A DNA stretch of 45,901 bases from Candidatus Limivivens intestinipullorum (lineage in GTDB: Bacteria > Bacillota > Clostridia > Lachnospirales > Lachnospiraceae), in NCBI GenBank assembly GCA_018711185.1, contig DVIQ01000026.1, forward strand, positions 1-45,901, written 5' to 3'. The translations under genes and the position numbers were made by a program. Below the pieces are notes generated by a model, which saw only the letters and a list, made by a program, of their open reading frames with translations, was not told the DNA's origin and made no database searches. Each line of letters opens with the position of its first letter. Position 1 is the stretch's first letter. Positions 7,043 through 14,898 of the stretch are shown piece by piece.

Positions 7043-7882
7043 ATGAACGCAAGGAAGGCAAAACACGGATGGATATGGACGACCTTTTTCGCCGCCGTAT
7101 CGCTGGCATGGATTTTTCCTATCGTGCTGGTGCTGGTAAATTCTTTTAAGAAAAAGGTATATATCAGCCGGGATCCATTTTCCCTGCCTGTAGGGAAAAT
7201 GTTCGTCGGCATTGAAAACTATATAAGCGGAATCGAGAAAACCGGTTTGATTCAGGCCCTGGGCTGTTCGGTATTCATCACGGTCTTTTCTGTGGCGGCC
7301 ATTATTTTGTTCTGTTCCATGACCGCCTGGTATATTACCAGGGTGAAGTCAAAGGTAACCTCCGGGATTTATTATTTGTGCCTGTTTTCCATGATCGTGC
7401 CCTTCCAGATGGTGATGTATACCCTCTCCAAGATCGCGAATATGCTTCATCTGGGAAATCCGGTGGGTATTATCGTGGTTTACCTGGGCTTTGGCGCGGG
7501 GCTTGCCATCTTTATGTTCACGGGCTTCTGCAAATCCATTCCTCTGGAAATTGAGGAGGCGGCCATGATCGACGGCTGCAATCCCCTCCAGACGTTTTTT
7601 GGCGTAGTGATGCCGATTATGAAGCCGACCTGCATTACCGTGACCATTCTTCAGGCCATGTGGATATGGAACGATTATCTTCTGCCGTCTCTGGTTCTGG
7701 ATCAGAGAAAGTACAAAACCCTGCCCATCGCCGTACAGTATCTGAAGGGGGGCTATGGCTCCGTGGATATGGGCGCCATGATGGGCGTTCTGGTGATTGC
7801 CATTATTCCGATTATTATTTTCTACGCGGCATGCCAGAAGTATATCATTGAAGGCGTGGTGGCAGGCGCCGTAAAAGGATGA
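7043..7882 (+). CDS. Sugar ABC transporter permease (MalG/UgpE-like)
   Basis: This 279-residue membrane protein is the second permease of the importer. It has six hydrophobic segments and an EAA loop (IEEAAMIDGCNPLQTFFGVVMP). The start codon follows the preceding stop TAA with no gap, and AAGGAGGT (7025-7032) lies inside the previous gene, so translation is coupled. The C-terminus KYIIEGVVAGAVKG is typical of MalG proteins. MalQ starts 16 bp downstream. The MalQ neighbour suggests that the cargo is a malto-oligosaccharide or related alpha-glucan, but the specificity rests on context only. Confidence 0.92.
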   Translation: MNARKAKHGWIWTTFFAAVSLAWIFPIVLVLVNSFKKKVYISRDPFSLPVGKMFVGIENYISGIEKTGLIQALGCSVFITVFSVAAIILFCSMTAWYITRVKSKVTSGIYYLCLFSMIVPFQMVMYTLSKIANMLHLGNPVGIIVVYLGFGAGLAIFMFTGFCKSIPLEIEEAAMIDGCNPLQTFFGVVMPIMKPTCITVTILQAMWIWNDYLLPSLVLDQRKYKTLPIAVQYLKGGYGSVDMGAMMGVLVIAIIPIIIFYAACQKYIIEGVVAGAVKG

Positions 7883-7898
7883 GAAGGGGGGGAACGCC

Positions 7899-9404
7899 AT
7901 GAGAGCCAGCGGAATATTGCTTCCTGTATTCAGCCTTCCTTCCCGGTACGGGATCGGCTGCTTTTCCAAAGAGGCGTACACGTTCGCAGAGCAGCTTGCC
8001 CGGGCCGGTCAGAGGTACTGGCAGATTCTTCCCCTGGGACCCACAGGCTACGGGGATTCCCCGTATCAGTCTTTCTCCGCCTTTGCCGGAAACCCGTATT
8101 TTATCGACTTGGATACTTTGGCCGCGGAAGGTCTGCTTCTGCCGGAGGAGTACAAGGAAGTTCTTTACGGGGAAGAGGAAGCGCGCGTTGATTACGGGCG
8201 ACTTTATGAGGTGCGCTTTGATATTCTGAAACGCGCTTTCCTCCGGGCGGATACGGAAGAAGACGCGGACTATGCCGACTTCTGCAGGGAAAACGCCTTC
8301 TGGCTGGACGACTACAGCCTGTACATGGCGGTAAAGGAATGCTTCGGAGGAAAGAGCTGGGAAGAGTGGGATGAGGATATCCGTCTTCGCAGGCCGGAAG
8401 CCCTTGCCAGGTACCGTAAGCTGTGCCGGGAAGAAATTTCGTTTCACTGTTTTTTGCAGTACCAGTTTTACCGTCAATGGGACAGGCTGAAGGCATACGT
8501 CAATGAGAAAGGGATCCGGATTATCGGGGATATCCCCATTTATGTGGCTCTGGACAGTGCGGACAGCTGGGCCAGTCCCGAGCTTTTCCGCTTTGATGAG
8601 AACCGCAGGCCGGTAAAGGTGGCCGGCTGTCCTCCGGACGCTTTTTCGGCGGACGGACAGCTCTGGGGGAATCCCCTGTACGACTGGGATTACCATGAGC
8701 GCACCGGATACCGGTGGTGGATTCGCAGGATGAAGCACTGCTTCCGGATTTACGATGTGGTGAGGGTGGATCATTTCCGGGGCTTTGACGAATACTATAC
8801 GATTCCCTACGGCAGTAGGACGGCCGCGGGGGGATGCTGGGAGAAGGGGCCAGGCCTCAAGCTGTTTCTGGCGCTGAAGGAGCATCTGAAAGAAGTGCCG
8901 ATTATTGTGGAAGATCTGGGGTATCTGACGGAAAGCGTGATAAAGCTGGTGCGGGATACGGGATACCCGGGAATGAAGGTCCTTGAGTTCGCGTTTGATT
9001 CCCGGGAAGCGGGGGATTATATGCCCTACCGCTATCCGGAAAACTGTGTGGTTTATACGGGCACTCACGACAATCAGCCCCTGGCGGCCTGGTATGAGGA
9101 GATGTCTGAAGAAGACCGGGCCCTGGCCAGGGACTACCTGGCCCTGGACGGAAAAACCAGGGAAGAGACGGTCTGGGCCTTCATCCGCCTGGCCCTGGCC
9201 TGCAAGGCGGATACGTGCATGATACCCATGCAGGATTATCTGTGCAAAGACGGCAGCGCCCGCATCAATAAGCCCTCCACCATCGGAAATAACTGGTGCT
9301 GGCGGCTTGGAAAAGAAGAATTTACGGAAAAGCTCCAGGAGAAGATTCGAAGATTAACAGAGGTATACGGCAGACTGAGTAACGGATCGGTTCAGCAAGG
9401 CTGA
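7899..9404 (+). CDS. malQ: 4-alpha-glucanotransferase (amylomaltase, GH77)
   Basis: This 501-residue cytoplasmic enzyme transfers alpha-1,4-glucan segments between maltodextrins, releasing glucose. It is full length for GH77 and starts with RASGILLPVFSLPSRYGIG. The catalytic residues are visible: nucleophile Asp291 (VVRVDHFRGFDEYY), acid/base Glu338 (IIVEDLGYLT) and Asp391 (YTGTHDNQP). The donor-loop region DSPYQSFSAFAGNPYFIDL is conserved. A G-rich Shine-Dalgarno lies before the ATG. It is the last gene of the first transport operon. The final codons (VQQG and stop) are made by an inserted palindrome (repeat copy E), so the natural C-terminus was probably slightly different. No conventional terminator follows. 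Confidence 0.96.
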   Translation: MRASGILLPVFSLPSRYGIGCFSKEAYTFAEQLARAGQRYWQILPLGPTGYGDSPYQSFSAFAGNPYFIDLDTLAAEGLLLPEEYKEVLYGEEEARVDYGRLYEVRFDILKRAFLRADTEEDADYADFCRENAFWLDDYSLYMAVKECFGGKSWEEWDEDIRLRRPEALARYRKLCREEISFHCFLQYQFYRQWDRLKAYVNEKGIRIIGDIPIYVALDSADSWASPELFRFDENRRPVKVAGCPPDAFSADGQLWGNPLYDWDYHERTGYRWWIRRMKHCFRIYDVVRVDHFRGFDEYYTIPYGSRTAAGGCWEKGPGLKLFLALKEHLKEVPIIVEDLGYLTESVIKLVRDTGYPGMKVLEFAFDSREAGDYMPYRYPENCVVYTGTHDNQPLAAWYEEMSEEDRALARDYLALDGKTREETVWAFIRLALACKADTCMIPMQDYLCKDGSARINKPSTIGNNWCWRLGKEEFTEKLQEKIRRLTEVYGRLSNGSVQQG

Positions 9405-9419
9405 ACTGTTGCAACGGTT
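9380..9419. repeat. Palindromic element, copy E, at the 3' end of malQ
   Basis: GTTCAGC (9390-9396), loop AAG, GCTGAAC (9400-9406). The right arm GCTGAACTGTTGC matches the 13-base consensus arm at 12 positions; the left arm is decayed. Imperfect octamers flank it (TAACGGAT at 9380-9387, CAACGGTT at 9412-9419; 6 of 8 identical), consistent with an old insertion. The right arm supplies the malQ stop TGA (9402-9404). Confidence 0.75.
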
Positions 9420-9456
9420 ACTAGAATGAGACGATGACGATGATCAATGCCCGCCC

Positions 9457-9485
9457 TTGCTTTTTCACGGAGTGATTGTTATAAT
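9457..9485 (+). promoter_or_regulatory. Promoter of the first LacI regulator
   Basis: TTGCTT (9457-9462), a 17-bp spacer and TATAAT (9480-9485). The leader to the ATG at 9627 is about 135 bases long and contains no obvious gene. Confidence 0.7.
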
Positions 9486-9626
9486 TTTTTGATAAACAGT
9501 GTAACCGAATCAAGCCGGCGCATTTCTGAGGCCGGCCGTGAAAAAGATTCAGAAGCGCATACCCCGCTGGAAGGGATTTTGCGCCAAAGCCGCGAGGACG
9601 CGGAAGCATACAGAAAGGAACGGCGG

Positions 9627-10652
9627 ATGGAACAGATAACAATTAAGGAAATCGCGAAGCTGTGCGGCGTGGGGGTCAGTACAGTCTCACGGGCAATGAA
9701 CAATCACCCGGATATCAATGAGGAGACAAAGCAGAAGGTTCTGGAGATCATTAAGAAATACAACTACGTGCCGAACAACAGTGCGAGAAATCTCAAACGT
9801 TCGGATTCCAACACCATTGCGGTTCTGATCAAGGGCATCACAAATCCCTTTTTTTCGGACATGATTCAGGTATTTGAGCGGGAAGCAAAGAAAAAAAAGT
9901 ATTCTTTTGTGATTCAGCATGTGGAGGAATTTGAGGACGAAATCGACGTGGCGATTCAGCTTGAAAAGGAGAAACGGCTCAAGGGCATTATCTTCCTGGG
10001 AGGACTGAGCAGCCATACGGAGGAGAAGCTGAAGCAGATTTCCGTGCCGGTTGTGATCAGCACCGTGGATGTGCCGAATCTGAAGGGGAAGTTTGCCTGT
10101 GTGGCAGTGGACGACGAAGAGGAAAGCCGGAAGCTTGTGAACTATCTGTGCAGTCTGGGGCATAAAAGGATCGCGCTGCTGGCGGCGTCGAAGGAGGACG
10201 CCAGTATCGGGATGAAGCGGCTGAAAGGATATCGCCGGGCTTTGGAGGAAAACGGGATTCCCTACGATGAGGGGCTGGTGGCCTGGAGCCAGGATCGGAT
10301 TCCCACGTACTCTATGGAAAACGGCTATGGGCTGACAAAGGAGCTTATGGAATCCGGACAGGAATTTACCTGTATCTATGCCGTCTCGGACAGCATTGCC
10401 GTGGGAGCCTGCAAAGCGTTGTTTGACGCGGGAAAGAGGGTGCCGGAGGACTGTTCGGTGGCCGGTTTTGACGGACTGGATCTGGCGGCCTACTACCAGC
10501 CCTCCATAACGACCATCCATCAGCCGCGCCGGGAGATGGCGGAGGCGGCGATCCGCCTGATGTTTGACCTGATTAAAGAAAAGCCGGTGGAAAAACGCCA
10601 GATTTTTCAGGCGGAGCTGGTGGTGGGGCGGTCCACCAGGAGGCTTCCCTGA
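9627..10652 (+). CDS. LacI family transcriptional regulator 1
   Basis: This 341-residue protein begins with the LacI helix-turn-helix (ITIKEIAKLCGVGVSTVSRAMNNHP, residues 4-28), then the hinge helix (NNSARNLKRSDSNTIAVLIKG) and a periplasmic-binding-protein-like effector domain with VAGFDGLDLAAYYQPSITTI near the end. The start at 9627 is preceded by AGAAAGGA; upstream in-frame codons lack homology. It lies between the two sugar operons and may bind the central-CG dyad at 4691-4702. Its transcript appears to end in the hairpin formed by the two TTGCGCAA sites at 10689-10725. The sugar effector is unknown. Confidence 0.93.
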   Translation: MEQITIKEIAKLCGVGVSTVSRAMNNHPDINEETKQKVLEIIKKYNYVPNNSARNLKRSDSNTIAVLIKGITNPFFSDMIQVFEREAKKKKYSFVIQHVEEFEDEIDVAIQLEKEKRLKGIIFLGGLSSHTEEKLKQISVPVVISTVDVPNLKGKFACVAVDDEEESRKLVNYLCSLGHKRIALLAASKEDASIGMKRLKGYRRALEENGIPYDEGLVAWSQDRIPTYSMENGYGLTKELMESGQEFTCIYAVSDSIAVGACKALFDAGKRVPEDCSVAGFDGLDLAAYYQPSITTIHQPRREMAEAAIRLMFDLIKEKPVEKRQIFQAELVVGRSTRRLP

Positions 10653-10688
10653 GAGAGGAGAGAAGAAGGGGAAAGCGTTCGAAAAAAG

Positions 10689-10725
10689 AAAATTGCGCAA
10701 TGAAATGCAACATTGCGCAATTTTT
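10689..10725 (+). terminator. Terminator built from two TTGCGCAA operator copies
   Basis: AAAATTGCGCAAT (10689-10701) and ATTGCGCAATTTT (10712-10724) are a perfect 13-bp inverted repeat with a 10-base loop, ending in TTTTT. It should terminate the regulator 1 transcript. Each arm is itself a self-complementary operator-like site, so the same DNA seems to serve both as terminator and as operator. Confidence 0.75.
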
Positions 10726-10898
10726 CGCTTAAGTTGCGCAATGCAGAGAAGATTGCGCGGAAAAATGACCAATAGAACGTGCTGCTAACTGTGAAATTGT
10801 GGAAATTGACAAAAAACACCGGGGAATGCTATGATTTTAACAGAACAACCGATTGCGTAAAGGCGGTGAGATACAGTGGGGTAGAAATGGAATTGCGC
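10692..10898. promoter_or_regulatory. Phased array of six TTGCGCAA-type operators
   Basis: Sites related to TTGCGCAA are centred at about 10696.5, 10716.5, 10737.5, 10756.5 (TTGCGCGG), 10856.5 (TTGCGTAA) and 10896.5 (TTGCGCAG, inside the first codons of regulator 2). Spacings are 20, 21, 19, 100 and 40 bp, near multiples of two helical turns, so most would face the same side of the DNA. The central CG is typical for LacI-family operators. The sites bracket the promoter at 10806-10835, suggesting autoregulation with looping. Confidence 0.75.
10806..10835 (+). promoter_or_regulatory. Promoter of the lacI-GH2-transporter operon
   Basis: TTGACA (10806-10811), an 18-bp spacer and TATGAT (10830-10835) with an extended TGC before it. 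It is flanked by the TTGCGCAA sites: four upstream and two downstream of the expected start. Confidence 0.85.
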
Positions 10899-11909
10899 AG
10901 GAAAAAGGTGACGATTGAGGATATCGCCAATGCCCTGGGGTGTTCAAAGACCACGGTTTCCAGAGCGCTGTCCGGAAAGGGAAGGATCGGCGAGAACACC
11001 AGGGAGCAGATCCTGAATTACGCGAAAAGCTGCGGCTATAAGCCAAACGCGGCGGCGAAGGCGTTGGCGGAAAAGCGCAGCTTTAATGTGGGCGTGGTGC
11101 TTCCGGGGGATTCGGAGCTGATGGAAATTCCTTTTTTCCAGAGCTGTCTTCTGGGGATTTATGAGCGGGCGTCCGGCAGAAACCATGACGTGCTGGTGGT
11201 GATGGACCGGCAGGGACAGATCGACGGCCTCCAGCGGATTGCGGAGAAGGAAAAGGCGGACGGCGTGATTCTCACCCGTTCGGTCCTTGGAGATCCCCAT
11301 GTGGCCTATCTTTTGGAAAAACAGATGCCCTTTGTTGTAATCGGAAGCTGTGAGGACCGTTCCATCCTCCAGGTGGACAATCATCACGTGGAGGCCTGCA
11401 GGGAGATCACGGCTTACCTGACCCAGAGCATGAAGAAGCCGGCTCTGATCGGAGGAAGCGAGGACTATGTGGTGAACCGCCGCAGGCTGCGTGGGTTTAC
11501 CGAGGGCATCGAGTCCCAGCGGCGGAAGGTGCGGATGGATCTGATTTACCAGAACTGCATTACGCGAACCCAGGTGGAGGAGGCCGTGAGGAGCGCCTTA
11601 GAAAAGCAGGCGGACGGCATTGTGTGCATGGATGATAAAATCTGCGGCTATGCCCTTCACTGTCTGGATACGCTCCATGTGCGGATTCCAAGGGACATCC
11701 GCGTGGCTTCCTTCTACAGCAGCCCGTACCTGGATAACTGCGCGCCGGGCATTACCTCTTTGAAATTTCATCCCAAGGAGCTGGGGTCCGCGGCCTGCCA
11801 GGTGCTGCTTGACCGGATCGAAGGCAAAAACGTGCCGGAGAGAACCCTTCTGGGGTATGAGATCGTAATAAAAGATTCTACAAAAATGACAGGAGTATAC
11901 AGACGATGA
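10887..11909 (+). CDS. LacI family transcriptional regulator 2
   Basis: This 340-residue regulator has the LacI helix-turn-helix (VTIEDIANALGCSKTTVSRALSGKG), hinge (KPNAAAKALAEKRSFNVGVVLPG) and effector domain. The start at 10887 follows GGGG by 5 bases; the upstream extension has no homology. Its stop overlaps the start of the GH2 gene (ATGA at 11906-11909), so regulator, beta-galactosidase and probably the downstream importer are one operon. The six TTGCGCAA-like sites around its promoter, one within its own first codons, make autorepression the best guess. The inducer is probably a sugar released by, or taken up for, the GH2 enzyme. Confidence 0.93.
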   Translation: MELRRKKVTIEDIANALGCSKTTVSRALSGKGRIGENTREQILNYAKSCGYKPNAAAKALAEKRSFNVGVVLPGDSELMEIPFFQSCLLGIYERASGRNHDVLVVMDRQGQIDGLQRIAEKEKADGVILTRSVLGDPHVAYLLEKQMPFVVIGSCEDRSILQVDNHHVEACREITAYLTQSMKKPALIGGSEDYVVNRRRLRGFTEGIESQRRKVRMDLIYQNCITRTQVEEAVRSALEKQADGIVCMDDKICGYALHCLDTLHVRIPRDIRVASFYSSPYLDNCAPGITSLKFHPKELGSAACQVLLDRIEGKNVPERTLLGYEIVIKDSTKMTGVYRR

Positions 11910-14698
11910 AGCATTTAAACAGTCAGCCCGGCGTGTACTGCATGAACCGGGGATGGAGATTTCAGAGGAACGACGCCACGGTATTTCCCGCGTCCGTATC
12001 CCATGACGCGGTCTATGGATTTTCCAAGGGAGGCGGAGCGAAGGGACCGGCGGCGCCGGACTGCGATGACAGCGGCTGGGAGCGGGTAAACCTGCCCCAC
12101 GACTGGGTGACGGCCTTCGCGCCCCATCCGGAGGGCCGTCCCAGCCAGGGCTATAAGGACCGGGGAATCGCCTGGTACCGGAGGCGCTTCGTCCTGGATA
12201 CGGAGGACAAAAACAGCCAGATTCTTCTGGAATTTGAGGGCATGTCCTGCGACGCCGCGGTGTATGTGAACGGAACCTTGTTAAGGCACAGCTTTTCCGG
12301 CTACAACAGCTTTGCGGTGGACATTACGGATATGGCGAATTTCGGAGCCGTGCCAAACGTGGTGGCGGTCCGCATCGACGCTTCCGGCTGGGAGGGCTGG
12401 TGGTACGAGGGGGCCGGGATTTACCGGAACGTGTGGCTGGTGAAAAAGCCGGCGGCCCATATCGCCAGAAACGGCGTTTACGCCCGGCCTGTAAAAAAGG
12501 CGGACGGCCGGTGGAGCCTGGAGATTCAGGCGGAGACGGAAAACAGCTTTGAGACGGAACAGGTCTTTTCCCTGCGGGCGGAGCTTTTTTCTCCCGAGGG
12601 AGAAAGCCTTGGAACGGACGGGATCCGGGGAACGCTTGGGGGCTATGAGACGGCGGTGAACACATTTCGGATCGAAGCGGGTTCTCCCAGGCTGTGGAGC
12701 CCGGAGACGCCGGTTCTTTACCGGGCGCGGGTGACTCTGGATGGCCCGTGTGGAACGGATTATCTGGAGGTTCCGGTGGGCTTTCGGACGATTGAACTGG
12801 ACAGCGAAACAGGATTCTGGCTGAACGGGGAGAACCGGAAGCTCAAGGGCTTCTGCAATCATCAGGATCACGCGGGCGTGGGAGCGGCGGTTCCCTACAG
12901 CGTAAAAGAATACCGGATCCGGAAGCTGAAGGATCTCGGGGCGGACGCGTACCGCTGCGCCCACAATCCGGATCCGGAAATTCTGGATATCTGCGACCGG
13001 CTGGGCATGCTGGTCATGGAGGAAAACCGGGCGTTTTCTTCCTCGGAAGAAAATCTGCGGGATCTGGAGGGCATTGTTAAAAATGCCAGGAATCATCCCA
13101 GTGTGATCCTTTATTCGGTCTTTAACGAAGAGCCGCTTCAGGGCACCGGGAAAGGACGGAGAATGGCAGGCCGGATGCGGGATACGATCCGGCGGCTGGA
13201 TCCGGACCGGCCCGTGATGGGAGCCTTTAACGGAGGCTACATGGAAGAGGAAGGAGCGGCCACGATCCTGGACGCGGTGGGCATTAATTACAATCCGGCC
13301 AGGTACGATGATTTTCACCGGAAATATCCGAAGATTCCCCTTATGGGTTCTGAGACGTCCAGCGCCTTTATGGTCCGGGGGGAATACCGGACGGACCGGG
13401 AGGCGCATCTGATCAACAGCTACGACGATGAGTGCGCGCCCTGGGGAAATACGGTGCGGGATGCCTGGAGGATGATCGCTGAGAGGCCCTTTGTGGCGGG
13501 AACCTTTGTGTGGACGGGCTTTGACTACCGGGGCGAACCCACGCCCTTTGTGTGGCCCAGCGTGGCTACGTTCTTCGGAACCTACGACAGCTGCGGCTTC
13601 GACAAGGACGCCTGCTGGTATTACCGGGCCTTTTGGAAGAAGGAGAAGAGGGTGCATCTGGTTTCCCCCTGGGAGTCCGGCAAAGAGCCCGGGGAGCCGG
13701 TGAGAGTGCAGGTGATTTCCAACTGCTCCAGGGTGGAGGTCTTTGCGGGGGACACGCTGCAGGGAAGCCTGGATATCGACCTCTACGGACAGAACGAGCT
13801 GACGGTGCCCTACAGCGGCGAAAGGCTGACAGCGGTGGGGTACGCGGATGGAAAGGAGGCGGCCCGGGACGTTCAGGAACCCGCGGGAGAACCGGCGGCC
13901 CTGGTTCTGGAAGCAAGCCAGCCCGCCCTTTCCCAGGGAGGCTACGAGGCGGTCTGCGTAAACGTAAGCCTGGTGGATGAAAAGGGCCATGTGATTCCAA
14001 ACCGGGATATGGAAGTGCGGTTTTCCGTCGCGGACGGCGAGCTCCTTGGCGTGGGGAACGGGGATCCCAATTCCCATGAGGACGACCGGGGGCCGTGCCG
14101 GAGACTGTTTCACGGCCGTGCCCAGGCCATTGCGGCGGCAGGGGAGGAACTGGCTTTTGGAAAGAAGCGGGGCGCAATCACGGTGACGGCGCAGGCCGGA
14201 GCGCTTTGTGCGTCCATCGAGATTCCTGTTGCGGAAGCGGCGTATATCCCTTACCTGCCGGCGGTGGAAGAGCAGGCCGTGGAGGGCTGGGGGATGTATT
14301 ACCGGCTTCTGGATGAGATGCCAAAAGTGGGAGAGACCAAAGAGGCCAACGATATGAACAGTTTTGAACCGGTGGAGTTTATGGGAAATCCCCAGCCCCA
14401 GCTTTCCGAGCAGCAGGATAAGTTCGGCTGGTACCGGACGCGGCTGCGCCTTGGCGCTTCCGACGAAGAGCGGTATCTGTATTTCCCGGCGGTCCTTGGA
14501 CGGGCCTGGATCTTTCTGGACGGCCGCGCGGCGGCCTGCAAGGAGGCGCCTGGGGAGGCGCATATGGTGGTTCGGCTGGACGGCGTGCCGGCGGGAGAAC
14601 ATATTTTGGAGGTTGTGATCCAGAATGTGAACCGGGAATGGCTGAAGGCGGGGATTCTGGCCCCGGTGGCCCTGCGAACCGGAAAGCCCGGCGAGTGA
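11906..14698 (+). CDS. GH2 family beta-galactosidase
   Basis: This 930-residue glycoside hydrolase has no signal peptide and should act in the cytoplasm. An N-terminal sugar-binding jelly roll is followed by an immunoglobulin-like domain, the TIM barrel with acid/base Glu408 (VFNEEP) and nucleophile Glu483 (MGSETSSAF), and barrel-end residues FVWTGFDYRGEPTPFVWP. About 300 C-terminal residues contain Ig-like/DUF4982-type domains (RVQVISNCSRVEVF, VNVSLVDEKGHVIPN) and a further beta-sandwich. The architecture is that of gut Firmicute GH2 beta-galactosidases; beta-glucuronidase is less likely given the galactosidase-type barrel end. It is translationally coupled to regulator 2 and followed by a sugar importer, which probably brings in its beta-galactoside substrate. 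Confidence 0.9.
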   Translation: MKHLNSQPGVYCMNRGWRFQRNDATVFPASVSHDAVYGFSKGGGAKGPAAPDCDDSGWERVNLPHDWVTAFAPHPEGRPSQGYKDRGIAWYRRRFVLDTEDKNSQILLEFEGMSCDAAVYVNGTLLRHSFSGYNSFAVDITDMANFGAVPNVVAVRIDASGWEGWWYEGAGIYRNVWLVKKPAAHIARNGVYARPVKKADGRWSLEIQAETENSFETEQVFSLRAELFSPEGESLGTDGIRGTLGGYETAVNTFRIEAGSPRLWSPETPVLYRARVTLDGPCGTDYLEVPVGFRTIELDSETGFWLNGENRKLKGFCNHQDHAGVGAAVPYSVKEYRIRKLKDLGADAYRCAHNPDPEILDICDRLGMLVMEENRAFSSSEENLRDLEGIVKNARNHPSVILYSVFNEEPLQGTGKGRRMAGRMRDTIRRLDPDRPVMGAFNGGYMEEEGAATILDAVGINYNPARYDDFHRKYPKIPLMGSETSSAFMVRGEYRTDREAHLINSYDDECAPWGNTVRDAWRMIAERPFVAGTFVWTGFDYRGEPTPFVWPSVATFFGTYDSCGFDKDACWYYRAFWKKEKRVHLVSPWESGKEPGEPVRVQVISNCSRVEVFAGDTLQGSLDIDLYGQNELTVPYSGERLTAVGYADGKEAARDVQEPAGEPAALVLEASQPALSQGGYEAVCVNVSLVDEKGHVIPNRDMEVRFSVADGELLGVGNGDPNSHEDDRGPCRRLFHGRAQAIAAAGEELAFGKKRGAITVTAQAGALCASIEIPVAEAAYIPYLPAVEEQAVEGWGMYYRLLDEMPKVGETKEANDMNSFEPVEFMGNPQPQLSEQQDKFGWYRTRLRLGASDEERYLYFPAVLGRAWIFLDGRAAACKEAPGEAHMVVRLDGVPAGEHILEVVIQNVNREWLKAGILAPVALRTGKPGE

Positions 14699-14898
14699 GG
14701 GCCGGCCAGAAGCAAAGACGGCCGGCAAACGGCCCGGCAGGCGAAGAGCGGCCGGCAAAAGCGCAAGGCCGCCGAAAAACGAAACAGGTATAAGAACCGC
14801 GAAGGCGGCTTTTATAAATCACCGCAGCGGCGCAAGGCCCGGAAACTTTGTGGGAGGGCTGCCATGGGCTGCGGAATAAAAAAACAGGAGGAACGAAA
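14699..14898 (+). other. GC-rich spacer with repeated GGCCGGC motifs
   Basis: Between GH2 and the binding protein, GGCCGGC-type motifs recur (14702-14706 region, CGGCCGGCAAA at 14719-14729, CGGCCCGGCAGG at 14730-14741, CGGCCGGCAAAA at 14749-14760). They are self-complementary and could fold into alternative hairpins, but no terminator or promoter is clear. The binding protein's ribosome site CAGGAGGA is at 14885-14892. Confidence 0.45.

Noticed and set aside
10689..10898. CRISPR array suggested by regularly spaced short repeats
   Set aside because: The repeats are only 8-10 bp self-complementary sites with 10-12 bp gaps, no spacers of 30 bp or more and no cas genes; they fit LacI operators.
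12281..14758. Very long minus-strand open frame across the GH2 gene
   Set aside because: The plus-strand GH2 product has intact catalytic motifs over the same region; the antisense translation is rich in His, Pro and Arg with no domain, typical of a shadow frame.
14719..14898. Basic protein continuing after the GH2 stop (Arg/Lys-rich frame through the spacer)
   Set aside because: It stays open only because the spacer is GC-rich; it has no start with a ribosome site and no homology visible to me.
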